This document shows positions 21,173-32,103 of a stretch of 64,000 bases of DNA, one piece after another; position 1 is the first letter of the stretch, and every line of letters starts with the position of its first letter. The stretch is from Mustela lutreola (lineage: Eukaryota; Chordata; Mammalia; Carnivora; Mustelidae): assembly GCF_030435805.1 (NCBI RefSeq), contig NC_081295.1, forward strand, positions 156,521,001 to 156,585,000, read 5' to 3'. Below the pieces are notes generated by a model. That model ran no database searches. It was not told the DNA's origin and worked only from the letters and a program-made list of their open reading frames with translations. Both the position numbers and the translations under genes were made by a program.

Positions 21173-21410
21173 GTACCTCACGCGTCCGGCGGGTGGGCCC
21201 CTGCCGGCGGCCTCGGGCAAGACCTCCGCGCGCGGGGGCTGTTCCTCGCCCGGACCCAAGCCGAGGTCGAGGCCGGCCACCCTCGGAGAACGGGTGCTCC
21301 CTGGGAACTGTGCCCTGGATTTGCTTCAAAATGCAGCTCGACGGCGGTGGAGGCAGAGAAGGACGTCGGCAAAATACTGCAGACCGTCCGCGCTGCGTGG
21401 CGGGACCTTG

Positions 21411-21925
21411 GGTGTTTGTGTTACTATTCTTTCTGCCCTTTTCCGAATTGCCATTACAAGGATCTTTAACATTTTACTTGGAAGTACCTTCAAACGTGAA
21501 GAAAACTAGTAAGACTAAGAATAGTACAAAAACAACCGGTATACCTTTTTTGGGGGATTCACCCCTTAACACTGGAAACCATTCCCTTCCTCTCCCTCCC
21601 TTCGCCCCGCTCCGTCCCCCCCCTCTCCGACTGTCTCCATCTTCATCTTTGTGTTTCTCTATTTGTTTTCAGAACCGGGTAAGAGTAAATTCTATGTTTC
21701 ATGGCCTTTTGTTCTCAAATATTTAAATAGATATTTCCTAAAAATAAGGATATTCTTTATGTATAATGAAAGTATGTGTCAGTTTCGTGTATTTCACAAT
21801 GGTGTTATTTTTAAAAATCTCTGGTCTGTATTTCAGTGTTGTCTGTTGATCCAGTAATGCCCTGGATAGCATTTCCCCTCCGGTACAGATTAGCTGTTTT
21901 ATCAGTCGCCCATATCCCTTTTTAA
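21411..21925. other. No gene recognised
   Basis: Falling GC content; a C/T-rich tract at about 21585-21640. Nothing identifiable. Confidence 0.4.
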
Positions 21926-22073
21926 ATTTTTTTTTTTACGATTTTATTTATTTATTTGACAGAGAGAGATTACAAGCAGGCAGAGAGGCAGGCAGAGAGA
22001 GAGGAAGGGAAGCAGGCTCCCTGCTGAGCAGAGAGCCAGAGGCTTTAACCCACTGAGCCATCCAGGTGCCCCC
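21926..22073 (-). mobile_element. CAN-SINE with internal deletion
   Basis: Minus-strand CAN-SINE with tail at left and head at 22073. About 40 bases of the middle are missing. The flanks 'atatccctttt' and 'aaatccctttt' form a near-perfect target-site duplication. Confidence 0.92.
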
Positions 22074-22085
22074 CAAATCCCTTTT

Positions 22086-22135
22086 AAAAAAAAAATGTTT
22101 TTATTTAAATTCCAGGTAGTTAACATCAGTTGTCC
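22086..22135 (-). mobile_element. Short L1 3'-end fragment
   Basis: 'tttttatttaaattccaggt' plus 'agttaacatcagt' is the complement of a carnivore L1 3' end. Only about 50 bases. Confidence 0.45.
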
Positions 22136-23726
22136 ATATCCTTTTAGTTTCCATTTATCTAAAACATCTTCACAGCCTCTTTTTGTATTTTATGAAATGC
22201 CATTTTTAAATAGTACAGTAACTGCTCCCTTTGTGTTCTGTGTTCTTGTTGTTTTTAAATAATACTTCTCATTTGCACTTTGTGGGATTTTTTTCCCCCT
22301 CATAATAAGGTCCAGATTTTGCATCCCTGACCACAACACCACGTAAGTGGTACTAAGTCTTTAACGGGGCAGAAAACTCAAGAAGCATGCAATGTTTATT
22401 GCCCCTCATTAATGTGGTTAATTCTGATCACAGTCAAGGTCACACATGAGTAGGCTTTCCCCTTTGATGATGAATAGGCAGTTTGTGGGGAGACATCTTA
22501 AGACCACACAGGTATCTTGCTCCAGACAGGAAGAATTTCCTCTGCCCTTGAAGCTCCTTCAAGAATCAAATTGACATGAGAAAGATTCACAGGAGAAAAT
22601 AAAGTTTAACCTTGTTCATAAAGGGAACACACACAGACATGAAGTTCCAAGGACAGCCAAGCAAAATGACGAATACATGTCATTCTGAACTAAGAACTGG
22701 ACTGTAGTCTGAGACTTGAGGGATGAAACGCAATTCTCTGGAAAATGACAAAGAGCAAATGTTTGGGACACAAATATTTTCTGGGCCACTCAAAAACAAC
22801 AGGACACAGAGGACCTCTTAGATTCTTCTCAGACCGACTTCACAGTATAACATAGTTCTCTGCTGTAACAGCTCTCTTCCTGGAGCAGGTTCTCTACCAA
22901 ATTTCTTTTTAGCCATTTGTAGGGGAGATAAAAAGCTTTTCCTGAATCTGCTGGGTTCGGATGGCTTTTTAACTCAAAATAATCTTCACACCAAAGTGGC
23001 CCATCTTGGGGCAGCCTGGCCTTGGCCCTGCAAAGTTACCCCTCGGAGTTATCATGTGTTGAAAACCAGTCTTTACTAGATGATGGCATATCAGCTCCCG
23101 CCTTCTTGCACATTCTACTGTGAGTCGAAGTGCGCACCCATGAACGTGAGGTATCAAAGCAGCACCCCCCACCCGGGCCGTCCCTGGTCCTCCAACCCCC
23201 CCACCCACTTTATTTCCATTTTTCCATGTGATTTTTTAAAGCAATTTTTCTTATTTCAGGTGCTTATTATAGGAATTTGTATTTTCTTTTTATAAGAAAC
23301 TCACTCCAGAGTACTTTACTCACAAAACTTTTCTCAAAGACACATTTTTGCAAATGTCTTGCTAAGACTTCTGTGTTTTGTTTTGTTTTGTTTTCTGAGT
23401 CTGTCCATGGGATCCTGATGCACAAACTTCTTTTGTTGTTAACAAATCCCTTGCATTTTTCTCTACTATTTCCCATTTAACTTCTTTGCTTCTGTTTTGC
23501 CCATAAAGTGCCTACAAATGGTGTCTTCATGATTACTGCAACATGTCTTGCTTTAGGAAGGATTCACAAAGCACTCCCGTTAACTTGATCTGATAAATCA
23601 CGCATCAGACTGAGTAAAGAAATGAAAGAAGCAGGAGACTAGTGCCCAAGTGAAGTGTAATAGAGTCACCAGGCAAAAATCCCCAATAAGAACATTTTTC
23701 TTTAAAGTGTGAAGGAAATATAAAAT
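22136..23726. other. Unassigned; possible old interspersed repeat at about 22310-23100
   Basis: No gene recognised. The text from about 22310 to 23100 has a repeat-like character, possibly an old ERVL-type LTR fossil, but I cannot name it with confidence. Confidence 0.3.
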
Positions 23727-23923
23727 TGGGCACCTGGGTGGCTCAGTGGGTTGAGCTTATGCCTTCAGCTCAGGTCTTGGTATCAGGTCCTGGGATCAAG
23801 TCCTGCATCGGGCTCTCTGCTCTGAGGGCAGCCTGCTTCCTCCTCCCTTTCTGCCTGCCTCTCTGCCTACTTGTGATCTCTCTTGTCAAATAAACACATA
23901 AATCTTTTTTAAAAAAAAAAAAA
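23727..23923 (+). mobile_element. CAN-SINE
   Basis: Full-length plus-strand element with head gggcacctgggtggctcag, CT-rich body, the aaataaacacataaatctt motif and a poly-A tail. Confidence 0.95.
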
Positions 23924-24151
23924 CATAGCTAGAAACAAGTGTGTATTCTGAAAGACGTAATGCTGATCCATTGGAAAGTAAACGTGAATTTGTCACCTCG
24001 TCCCAAATAAGAAGGGAGAGAGATTTGTTTCTTAACCATCTGTAGAAATTAAATAGTGTGGTAAGGCATCGTAGGAGGGGTCAAAGGAAAACTAGATTCT
24101 GCAACTTGCCCATTCCTCCTGAGATCTGGGAGGGAAGAAATGCAAGGATCC

Positions 24152-24223
24152 TAGCAGAGGAGAGTTTTGACGCATCAGTCTCTGGGGTATGGGCCCAGCA
24201 TGCTTCTGCTGTGCCGCTCTGCT
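24152..24223 (-). pseudogene. Initiator tRNA-Met (CAT) pseudogene
   Basis: 72 bases on the minus strand align without gaps to the intact initiator tRNA-Met at 46440. It starts AGCAGAGCGGC and keeps the anticodon CAT, but the T arm and loop are changed (reads TGCGTCAAAACTC where the gene has TGGATCGAAACCATC), so the B box is lost. No T-run lies close downstream. The left flank (23945-24010) is related to the 3' flanks of the other two initiator-Met units. Confidence 0.88.
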
Positions 24224-24339
24224 GGTGGGGCTTTAACAGATGTTGTTTCTCCTAACTATGGACATGATCAGGCATCTCATTTCCTTGCACTATATAGGTG
24301 AATTGTGATTTGTTTATAAAATAGAAATCTATTTTCAAT
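24224..24339. other. No gene recognised
   Basis: AT-rich 5' flank of the tRNA-Met pseudogene. Confidence 0.35.
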
Positions 24340-24700
24340 AAAAACAATACATTTCTATCAGTTCTGTTGTGTATATAACAGCACAGTTAAATCTCAAAAC
24401 CATAACACCAGCAAAAAATGCCACACAAGGCAATGTACTATGTGATTCCACTTATATGAAGTTCCGGAGCAAGCAAAACTGTCTGGTGATCGAAATCAGA
24501 ATAGTGATTAGCCTGCAGGATGCAGTGTTGACTGGTAAGGTGGCCTAAGGTAGCATTCTGGAGTAAGGGGAATGTTCTTGATCTTGATGTGAACGGAGGT
24601 CACACGGGATATACATATGCAAACCTCGTCGTTCTGTCTACACTTGAGATCTATGCATTTTACTGTGCGTAAAAGAGCTAAGGCAAAAGTGGCCATGAGA
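24340..24700 (+). mobile_element. L1 3'-UTR fragment
   Basis: Contains 'ctatgtgattccacttatat', 'agaatagtgattagcctgca' and 'ggggaatgttcttgatcttg', typical of L1M 3' ends in sense orientation. Confidence 0.65.
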
Positions 24701-25313
24701 GGACAGCTTCCCAAAATAATTTGTAGAACCAAGAAGTGGTCCTTGGGAGCAGGAGAAAACTCACAGCACTCATTGGGAAGAGGGCTGAACCTTGGCAGGA
24801 TTCCTCACCACCCCTCATGCATGAAAGAATGACATTCTCAGCAAAGTGCTTACCCTAAGAGACTTGAGAGCATTCTCCTCAACAAGTGAGAGAAAATTTA
24901 CTTTCCAAGTATACTTCCAGGAATTCATTTCCTTCATATCAGTTTGAAGAGTGTATTGAGAGAGATCAGAACTAAAATATGGACATTTTTGTTCTGGAAA
25001 GCACATTCTTCAACAGGTCAGAATTAGTCCTTTCACCCAGTTAAATATTTTTCCACGACTTCTGTAAACAAACAACAGACTTGGGTTTTCTCCATGTTGT
25101 CTAAGAAGTCACAGTTCTCCGCATGGCCACCCTGCCTTCTCGCGCTTTCCTCTCTAACCTAGCCCCAGTGATGTGAATAGAAAGCGTACCCCTGCCACAG
25201 GAAAATGCTGGAATTGTATGAGGTAGCAAAGCTGAGCCATGGGCTTCATCTCTGGCCACACCGGTAAAGATAGTACCACCTTGGTTAGAATTCCCTTCTT
25301 TCTCCTTCATATG
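24701..25313. other. No gene recognised
   Basis: Nothing identifiable; short frames only. Confidence 0.4.
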
Positions 25314-25328
25314 AAACTTATTTGTATT

Positions 25329-25442
25329 GTTTTAATCTTTTTTTTTTTTTTTAATAGGCTTCACACCCCACGTGGGGCTTGAACACATGACCCTGAGACC
25401 AAGAGTTGCAGGCTCTACTGACTCAGCCAGCCAGGTGCCCCT
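25329..25442 (-). mobile_element. CAN-SINE, short form
   Basis: Minus-strand short CAN-SINE with poly-T at left and head ending at 25442. A perfect 15-base target-site duplication aaacttatttgtatt flanks it (25314-25328 and 25443-25457). Confidence 0.95.
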
Positions 25443-25503
25443 AAACTTATTTGTATTTTCTATGGTACAGTCCGGACTGCTTTAAAATGAGCCCCCTGAG
25501 ATT

Positions 25504-25529
25504 AAAAAAAAAAAAAAAAAAAAAAAAAA
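25504..25529. repeat. Poly-A run
   Basis: 26 uninterrupted A. Confidence 0.97.
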
Positions 25530-25716
25530 CTTGTCTTCTGCATTCGACAGATACATGTCTCAACACTATAGATACATGTCACTACTACTCAACAACTCAA
25601 CACTACTGGGGTAGTCTGCTGGAGCAGAAACCTCATTTAGACTGCAGAAAAGCATAATAAAAAATGAGAATTTACAATCACAATGAGAATTTTGTTTTCT
25701 CAAGAATAAGAAAGTA

Positions 25717-25822
25717 TGGGGGTATCTGGGTGGCTCTGTCTTGGTCTCAGCTCAGGTCCCAATCTCAGAGTCATGAGTTCAAGTTCCGTGTTGAAGCCTA
25801 GTTAAAATAAATAAATAAATAA
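25717..25822 (+). mobile_element. CAN-SINE, short form
   Basis: Plus-strand element with head 'ggggtatctgggtggctctg', 'catgagttcaagttccgtg' and an (AAAT)n tail. Confidence 0.9.
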
Positions 25823-26180
25823 GTTAGTCTGTTTCATGCTCCATCTCCCCTCTTACCCTGCGGTCTCATCTCAGCCAGCAATCAGAATAATACTACCTAA
25901 AAGTGAGTTGACCTGTCATTTCTTTGCCCCAAAGGCGCCCCCCTGCAGCCTGGCACCAGTTCTGGCCTGGAATCCTCTTCCCTCGTTCGCTGGCATGTGA
26001 ATTCACGTCTATGCTCAGTTGTCCGCTTCTCGTAAGACCGCAGATGAAACTCCGGCCCCCTCTCAGTCCTTCTACGACCTCTATTTGGCTCCTGCCATTT
26101 ACCATCTCGTTCACGTACTCGTTCCTTTCTGTTGTGTTGATGGTTTATTGTTTATCATTACCCAGAAGAGAAGCTCGGAC
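25823..26180. other. No gene recognised; possible L2 remnant
   Basis: Pyrimidine-rich text around 25840-26150 resembles decayed L2. No gene. Confidence 0.4.
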
Positions 26181-26195
26181 AAGAATAGGAACTTT

Positions 26196-26393
26196 GGGGG
26201 GCGCCTGGGTGGCTCAGTGGGTTAGGCCACTGCCTTCATCTCAGGTCATGATCTCGGGGTCCTGGAATCGAGTCCCACATCGGGCTCTCTGCTCAGCAGG
26301 GAGTCTGCTTCCTCCTCTCTCTCTGCCTGCCTCTCTGCCTACTTGTGATCTCTCTCTGTCAAATAAATAAATAAAATCTTAAAAAAAAAAAAA
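26196..26393 (+). mobile_element. CAN-SINE with perfect target-site duplication
   Basis: Full-length plus-strand element. A perfect 15-base duplication aagaataggaacttt flanks it at 26181-26195 and 26394-26408, which marks a young insertion. Confidence 0.97.
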
Positions 26394-26539
26394 AAGAATA
26401 GGAACTTTGTCTGTTCCTGATGCATCCCACGTGTTAGAAGAGTGCCTAGTAACCAGTCTCGGTCAGCCCATGGTTTGTGAGCAAGTGATTGAAGGGCCTG
26501 CAGAGGTTTCCTTCCCACCCAAGTCATCTCACAATCTAT

Positions 26540-27180
26540 GCGAAATTCCGTGTATTCTGCCCAGACTGTTCTCCCCTCTTTCCAAGCCAGACGGCTCAGA
26601 ATCCATCTTCTTCAGCAACCCCTTTCCCTCATTCTGCTTCTCTCCTCCTCCCCAACCATGCAATTGGTTACCAGTCCCTGCTCCTCGATTTCTGCTCTCT
26701 CTCTGCCTGGTGAGCAGTCACTGCTGGCTACCTAGTTTGAACCCATATTTTTAACATTTGCAGGTGTCTTCACACTCTCCCATGTCTCTAAGCCTCCAGT
26801 CTGTCCCCATGTGATTCCTCCTCACGTGACAGCCAGAACCATCAAACCCAAACTTGTCTCTTCTCTGATTAAAATCTTTCTGAGGCTCTCCATTGTGTTT
26901 GGAACACTGTCCATGCTGCACGTGGTTTGTAAGCACACCCAGGATCTGCCCACGATGTGCCCACGATCTGCTCTGTGATCTGCCCACAATATGCCCACGA
27001 TCTGCCCCACGATCTGTCCAGATCTGCCAGGGCTTCTCCCCAGCCACACCTGGAAGTTTCCCAGTATCTCCTTGGAAGTTAACCCAAGAGATCTGCTCTG
27101 TCTTCTAGACCTGTCCGTGAACATCTGCCTTCAGCCTGCAATGTCCCTTTCCCCTTGGTGCTCCAAACACATAAAGACAG
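26540..27180 (+). mobile_element. L2 LINE fragment
   Basis: Matches L2 text in order: 'tctctgattaaaatctttct', 'gaggctctccattgtgtttg', then a pyrimidine-rich body. It contains the minisatellite at 26942-27034. Confidence 0.55.
26942..27034. repeat. Degenerate minisatellite, ~12-base units
   Basis: Repeats of the type gatctgcccacgatgtgcccac with variants such as 'gatctgccccac' and 'gatctgtcca'; roughly eight imperfect units. Confidence 0.85.
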
Positions 27181-27199
27181 AATTGAAGTTCTGAGTCCT

Positions 27200-27580
27200 T
27201 TTGTTTGTTTGTTTGTTTAAGTTCTGAGTTTTAAATAAGATGACTTGCTCCGCTACCATTCCCCCCAGCATTTGTACAGGACTTACGGGCTAACTTACCA
27301 ATCCCCCCCCCCCGCCTCAGTTTTCCCAGACAGGAGTGGTCCTTTGCCTCTGAATGTCTGGTGCAAAGCACAACACAGGGCATATGGTCATGACTAGATA
27401 AATATTAAATTATCATGTAAAGAACTCTTGCCCCCCTCTGTAAGATGGCACTCTTGGGTCATGGAATGCTGTAAACATCTGAAACGGCATGGAGATTTAA
27501 TCAGACATGCCTGCTATACAGCTCTAGCTCTGAGGACCTGCTGTAGTGAGGGAGAGGTGACCACAGACCTTGGAACCATG
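27200..27580. other. No gene recognised
   Basis: Includes a (GTTT)n tract near 27200-27220 and a C-run at 27306-27314. Otherwise nothing identifiable. Confidence 0.4.
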
Positions 27581-27695
27581 AAGTTTAAAACCCCACATTG
27601 GCCTTCACTAATAGGGTGGGCTTGGGCAAGTTTCTTAATGTCTTTCTGCCTCTCTATTGATACGAGTTTAACAGTAATTCCTGTAGCATGTACTT
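27580..27695 (+). mobile_element. MIR SINE fragment
   Basis: Sense MIR core: 'gggcttgggcaagtttcttaa', 'tgcctctctattgat' and 'acagtaattcctgtagcatg' follow the order of the MIR consensus. Confidence 0.5.
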
Positions 27696-29121
27696 ATTTC
27701 AACATTTATTTTTATTTTATCAACCAATAGAAGATTGCTTGTTGTTCCAATTGGACCTCTTCCAAGATATCCATAAAACAGGAGATAGATGTGTTCAGGG
27801 AGTCATTCTTGCCTCCCCCCACACTAGGAAATGCTAAGGAATATGTCACAGTTCACTTACAGACCTCCTGTTGGTTCCAGAGCAGATGTCTGCTGACATG
27901 TCTCCCTTTCTCCCATGTTCTCAGGTCTAAGAGGCTTCCTGCCCTGCCTGTCCTCTCTGGGAGAGATGTGAATGTGGAGGTACAGATTCAAAGGAAACAT
28001 GAAGTGTAAACTTTGGCTCCCTAATTGGGCCTTTCTGGCTCATACTGTAGGATCATGACTATAATGTAGAGAGAAGAACATGTCCTTCCCTCTCCAGGCC
28101 CTATTACTTCTTGAGGAGTCCGCCCTTGAAGTCAAAACCCTGTTGTGAGGTCAGGAATCAATATTTGCAGCCATTAAGTGGTCTTGCTAGCCCTAGACAA
28201 TCAGCCCAGCCCCAGAAACTTCTCACAGGGGCTCTGCTCTCTGGGAGTAACATCACTCCTCCAAGCCATTCCTCCTCCAGACTCGGCTCAAAGTACAAAA
28301 GGCACAGTTGTGTCGACAAAGTGATGAGAGCAAGTCTCACAGACACACTGGAGAGTGGATAGCAGAAGGCCAGGAGCCTTGCTCCAAGCCTGGAGGGACA
28401 TTGGCCGAGAGCTTCCCTTTTCTGGAACATGGAGTGACCTCTGGGATCTGACAGACGGGACTTTCCCGTCTGTGAGGAGCTAAACTGGCAGGGAAAGGAA
28501 GGGGCCAGAGCACCACCTCTCCCAGGAAAAGATTAAAACCGCTTCGGTGGGAGGAAGTGACAGCAAGTGCAGCCCTCAAGGGTTGATCCATCAGGGACAA
28601 TTACACCAGATTTCATCGAATTCAAGTCAAGGTTAAATTACATCCAAAGCTCCTCCAAGCGCTCACTGAAGAAAAAGCAGTGAGAGATGAGGGGGCGCAC
28701 CCCTGTGGGACGAGAAAGGGAATGAGTTCTTCCGGCCAGATGAGAGCAGGCTAAGTTTTAGAATCTGTTCCTCCCCCCAAAAGATGCAAGAGTGCAGGAT
28801 GTACTTGCTGCCTTCCTGGCATGTCTGTTCCCGAGGAGAAAGTCGGGGCGGTGTCCTGACCACTCTCACCCCGACAGAGAGAGGAGTGGGTGAGAAGGGA
28901 CAGTTCTTTAGTTGCGAAGGTTCGGTCCTACTCGGTTTCATTCTGCCGTTACTGCTAGATACCTTGGCTCTTCACCTTCTTCTAAGGTTGCAGATTGGGA
29001 CCCATACGGTGAATATGTAAAGTTCTAGCCTGAGATCTGGGAGTCGTTTGCTGTAGAGAATTGGAAGACCCACAAGGCTCTTCACAATCCTGAAGTCCAG
29101 ATCAGGGGAGGGGGACACAGG
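27696..29121. other. 3' region of POM121L2, otherwise unassigned
   Basis: Lies downstream of the POM121L2 stop on the minus strand, so part of it is likely 3' UTR. I could not place a poly-A signal close to the stop. No other gene recognised. Confidence 0.4.
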
Positions 29122-32103
29122 CTATTTCCTGTGGGCATGCCTTCGGGAATGCCCTTGGTCCCGGTTCTTTGGGGTTTTTGATTTTGCACCAATGGAAAAT
29201 GAAGAGGCTGGTGATCTGAAAGTTCCTCTCCCGGCACAACCCTGGGCAGGTGGAGAAGTCATCCCAAAGTTGAAGCTGCTGCTTGTTGATACTGGCCCAG
29301 GGACAGGGGTGCTCTGAGCAAAGGGGGCCACGCAGGGGCCCCCAAACATAGATTTTCCTGCAGAAATGCTGGCCCTCCCCAAGACAAAAGGTGGCCTCTG
29401 GTTGGTCAGGCCTGGACTGTTCTGGCTCCAGCCCTTTCCAAAAGGTGAGATGGCGCCACGGGTCCCACTTGGCACTCCTCCAGTGCTGAACGTCCCGGGA
29501 TTGGAGCTCCTGTCCGGGCCAGGCCCACTGACCCCAGAGTCCCCACAGTCCATAGGGGTCACTAATCCCCCAAAAGCAAAAGGGGGTGGGGCTGTGCTGC
29601 CAAACACAGAGCCACAGGCCACATTCTGGTGCATCTGGGCCACAACCCCCAAACCAGTCTTACTTGCTTGGCCAGAGGGAACCCCTGCCGCAGTGCTGCC
29701 AAAGTTCGGCCAGATGCCGGCAGGGAGGGGACAGGCGGAGGCCAAGGCGGTCAAACCCCCAGAGGGTGACTTCGCAGTACTGCTTAAGGCCAGCTGAGCC
29801 GGAGCGGGGGTTGGGGTGGGGAAGGCCGCAGCCGAGTTTCCAAAAATGAAAGGGCTACTGAGGCTTGGGCCAAGGGCTGGTTGTGAGGCCCCTTGCCTCT
29901 GCCCACCTGTAGCCCCCAATGCCTGCTGGAGAGTGGCTCCTGGGGAGCACGGGAAGAGTGGCCCTGAGCCAGCCCCTGAGGGATACCCGAGTGTGGATAT
30001 GGGAGCGGAGATGCTGGATGGTAATGAGGGCTGGGGCGAAGCTACCAGGGCTGACAGAGGACAGCCCACACCCTGCAAGCTGGCAGTGCTTTTACTAGGG
30101 GATATCTGCACAGCGCTGGAAAGAACCTGGCTAAAGATGGTGACCGTGTGCACGGTAGGAACAGTAGTACGCGGGTGTGCTGGGAAGATGAAGCTTGTGG
30201 TCGGGGTGAAGCTGGCCCTGAAGGCACAGGTAGCCCCAAGAAGGAAGGAGTGGCTGGTCGAAGGGGTGGAGTAAGTGTTGCCGGGGGTACCGGTAACATT
30301 CACAATGGCCAAATCCAATGGTGGCACGAAAGAACGGTCTTTGGGGGGGGTGGCCATGATGCCAGAGAGAGCCTTGACGGGGCCATGGAGGAGGTGGGTT
30401 GAAGCAGGAGAAGCTAGAGGAGAGGTCTGCTCGAAAGAGAAAGGAGCGATCGTGGGCAGGGGAGTCAGGATGCTTGAAGATGTTGTAGTGGCCACTGAAG
30501 TTGTGGCATATGAAGAGACTCCGATCTCACTCTTGGGTGGGAGCCCCAACATAGGGCTTGACGTGGGGTCCGCAGAAGCTGTGGCTTCGGGAGGTGCAGA
30601 GGCAGGAAGATGGGGCGCTGGGCTGCTCATTCCGGACAGAGGACTCAGCCCGGGGAGCACCGCAGGGCTGCCAGCAGTCCCCTCGGCCTGAGAGGATGGA
30701 GGGGGCCATGTGGCATCAGTCGCCGGTGATGTGGGAGCAACAGAGGTCAGAAGGATGAAAGCTGACATGGGTCTGGAGTCTGAAGAGGTGCCTGAAAGGG
30801 GCTCTGACCCTGAGCAGCCCTGGGACGACAGCGCGCCGCCCTCCTTCGGGGAGACTGCCTCTCCCGTGGCTGGTGGGAGGGCCAGGGGAGACTCCCGCAT
30901 TTCTGTGAGGCTCTCCAGCTGTGGATTTGGGTTCTGGGTTGGAGCAGGGCTGGCAGAAGGCAGGGCGAGAGGCAGGGAAGGCTGAAGAGCAGAGCACGTC
31001 TCAGGGACAGAGTCTGTGGTGAGATTGGTTGTCTCCTCTCCGGCTTTATTGCTCCCCTGGAGTTCACCTTTCTCCCCTAACGCCAGTTCCTCTCCAGGGT
31101 CTGCATCACGAAGATGGCGAGGTGGGGTCGGTGCCAGCAGGTCCCCAGGACTAGAGAGCAGCCCAGAGCTGCCAGATGCTTCTGGGGACCCGTCTGATTC
31201 CAGTGAGACTGGAGAGTGAGATCGATGACCCTTTTCTGCCTTTTTTACTGGCCATTCTGGTGTCTGTAGGGACATTCTGGAAACATTTCTCTTCCAGAGC
31301 TCAGAGAAAGTTCTCGCAGAACTGTAAGAACTTGCGATCGCATTTCTTCTGGAGCCGAGCAGGCCACCTGTGTGTGTGCTGGCCAAGGAGCTCAGGTAGG
31401 AGCAACTGGGCCTCTCCGTCAAGCTACGATCCGAACTCCAGGGCTTGAGGCTTCTCTTCAGAGGCCCAGGCCTGGGCACAAAAGAAGTGAGAGCTCCGTG
31501 TTTCACCAGGGGCCTAAATGCGGATGCTCTGGTGTCTGCACTCCTGATTTCACTGTGTGAGTCCTCGGGAAACAGTGGCTCATCAAACCTCACTCTCCCT
31601 TTCTGGCACTCTCCGAGGGCCCTCAGCACCGTCTCCTTTGCACACGGGTCTGGGGGCTTCTGAGAGGGTGAAGACCCTGCAGAGTCCATGTCCTCTGCGG
31701 GAGAAGTGGTGGGAAGCGCTCTCCGCTCAGGAGGAGCTATCTTGATGGTCACTGGGCTCCCTGCTGCCCTGGGGTGCCGAAGAGACCAGAGAGTCCGCTG
31801 GAGGTAACTGTCCCGCCAGTCTGAGGGAAGAGGCCCCACGATGGAATTCTGGGACCTCTCCATGGGAAAGCGCCTCCAAGCCTCATGGACCGCCCACGCG
31901 ATGGGACTGGCAGGATCCCGTTTTGGCTGCCTCCTTGCACGTCGGTGCCGCAGGGCCGGGTGGGCGCGGTGGACGGCCGGAAGCCGGTGGACTTGACGAA
32001 GGGGCTGAGCCCGCCGGCGGTTCCGCGGCCTCTCGGTCGAGTCCGTGCGCGCCTGCGCGGGAGACGACGGCTGGGACCCCGGCCTGCCCAGGTAACTGCC
32101 CAT
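29122..32103 (-). CDS. POM121L2: POM121-like protein 2 (nucleoporin POM121 family)
   Basis: Intact single-exon gene of 993 codons with a TAG stop at 29122-29124. I chose the ATG at 32103 because the protein then begins MGSYLGRPGS, as I remember for the family. The same frame stays open for 159 more codons upstream, to an ATG at 32580. Family landmarks: SPIAWAVHEAWRRFP (about residues 66-80), the SQNSIVGPLPSDW block (about 84-96), the DPCAKETVLRAL motif in the N-terminal third, a long Ser/Thr/Pro-rich middle, and FG dipeptides (about seven, for example SVFGST, PFAFGG, SMFGGP, FNFGMT) in the last ~250 residues. The C terminus is basic. I see no clear transmembrane segment, unlike POM121 itself. 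POM121 is an FG nucleoporin of the nuclear pore membrane; the role of POM121L2 is not well known. Length is close to the human protein (about 1035). The 5' end lies in a CpG island. Identity is strong, function inferred. Confidence 0.95.
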   Translation of the reverse strand: MGSYLGRPGSQPSSPAQARTDSTERPRNRRRAQPLRQVHRLPAVHRAHPALRHRRARRQPKRDPASPIAWAVHEAWRRFPMERSQNSIVGPLPSDWRDSYLQRTLWSLRHPRAAGSPVTIKIAPPERRALPTTSPAEDMDSAGSSPSQKPPDPCAKETVLRALGECQKGRVRFDEPLFPEDSHSEIRSADTRASAFRPLVKHGALTSFVPRPGPLKRSLKPWSSDRSLTERPSCSYLSSLASTHTGGLLGSRRNAIASSYSSARTFSELWKRNVSRMSLQTPEWPVKKAEKGHRSHSPVSLESDGSPEASGSSGLLSSPGDLLAPTPPRHLRDADPGEELALGEKGELQGSNKAGEETTNLTTDSVPETCSALQPSLPLALPSASPAPTQNPNPQLESLTEMRESPLALPPATGEAVSPKEGGALSSQGCSGSEPLSGTSSDSRPMSAFILLTSVAPTSPATDATWPPPSSQAEGTAGSPAVLPGLSPLSGMSSPAPHLPASAPPEATASADPTSSPMLGLPPKSEIGVSSYATTSVATTTSSSILTPLPTIAPFSFEQTSPLASPASTHLLHGPVKALSGIMATPPKDRSFVPPLDLAIVNVTGTPGNTYSTPSTSHSFLLGATCAFRASFTPTTSFIFPAHPRTTVPTVHTVTIFSQVLSSAVQISPSKSTASLQGVGCPLSALVASPQPSLPSSISAPISTLGYPSGAGSGPLFPCSPGATLQQALGATGGQRQGASQPALGPSLSSPFIFGNSAAAFPTPTPAPAQLALSSTAKSPSGGLTALASACPLPAGIWPNFGSTAAGVPSGQASKTGLGVVAQMHQNVACGSVFGSTAPPPFAFGGLVTPMDCGDSGVSGPGPDRSSNPGTFSTGGVPSGTRGAISPFGKGWSQNSPGLTNQRPPFVLGRASISAGKSMFGGPCVAPFAQSTPVPGPVSTSSSFNFGMTSPPAQGCAGRGTFRSPASSFSIGAKSKTPKNRDQGHSRRHAHRK

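Larger units (their letters stand above)
20651..21410. promoter_or_regulatory. CpG-rich block around tRNA-Ser
   Basis: CG-dense sequence on both sides of the tRNA-Ser-GCT gene. Unmethylated CpG-rich chromatin around active tRNA genes is common. No protein gene seen. Confidence 0.45.

Noticed and set aside
22310-23100. Possible ERVL-type LTR fossil
   Set aside because: Some phrases look repeat-like, but I could not match both ends or a family; left as unassigned.
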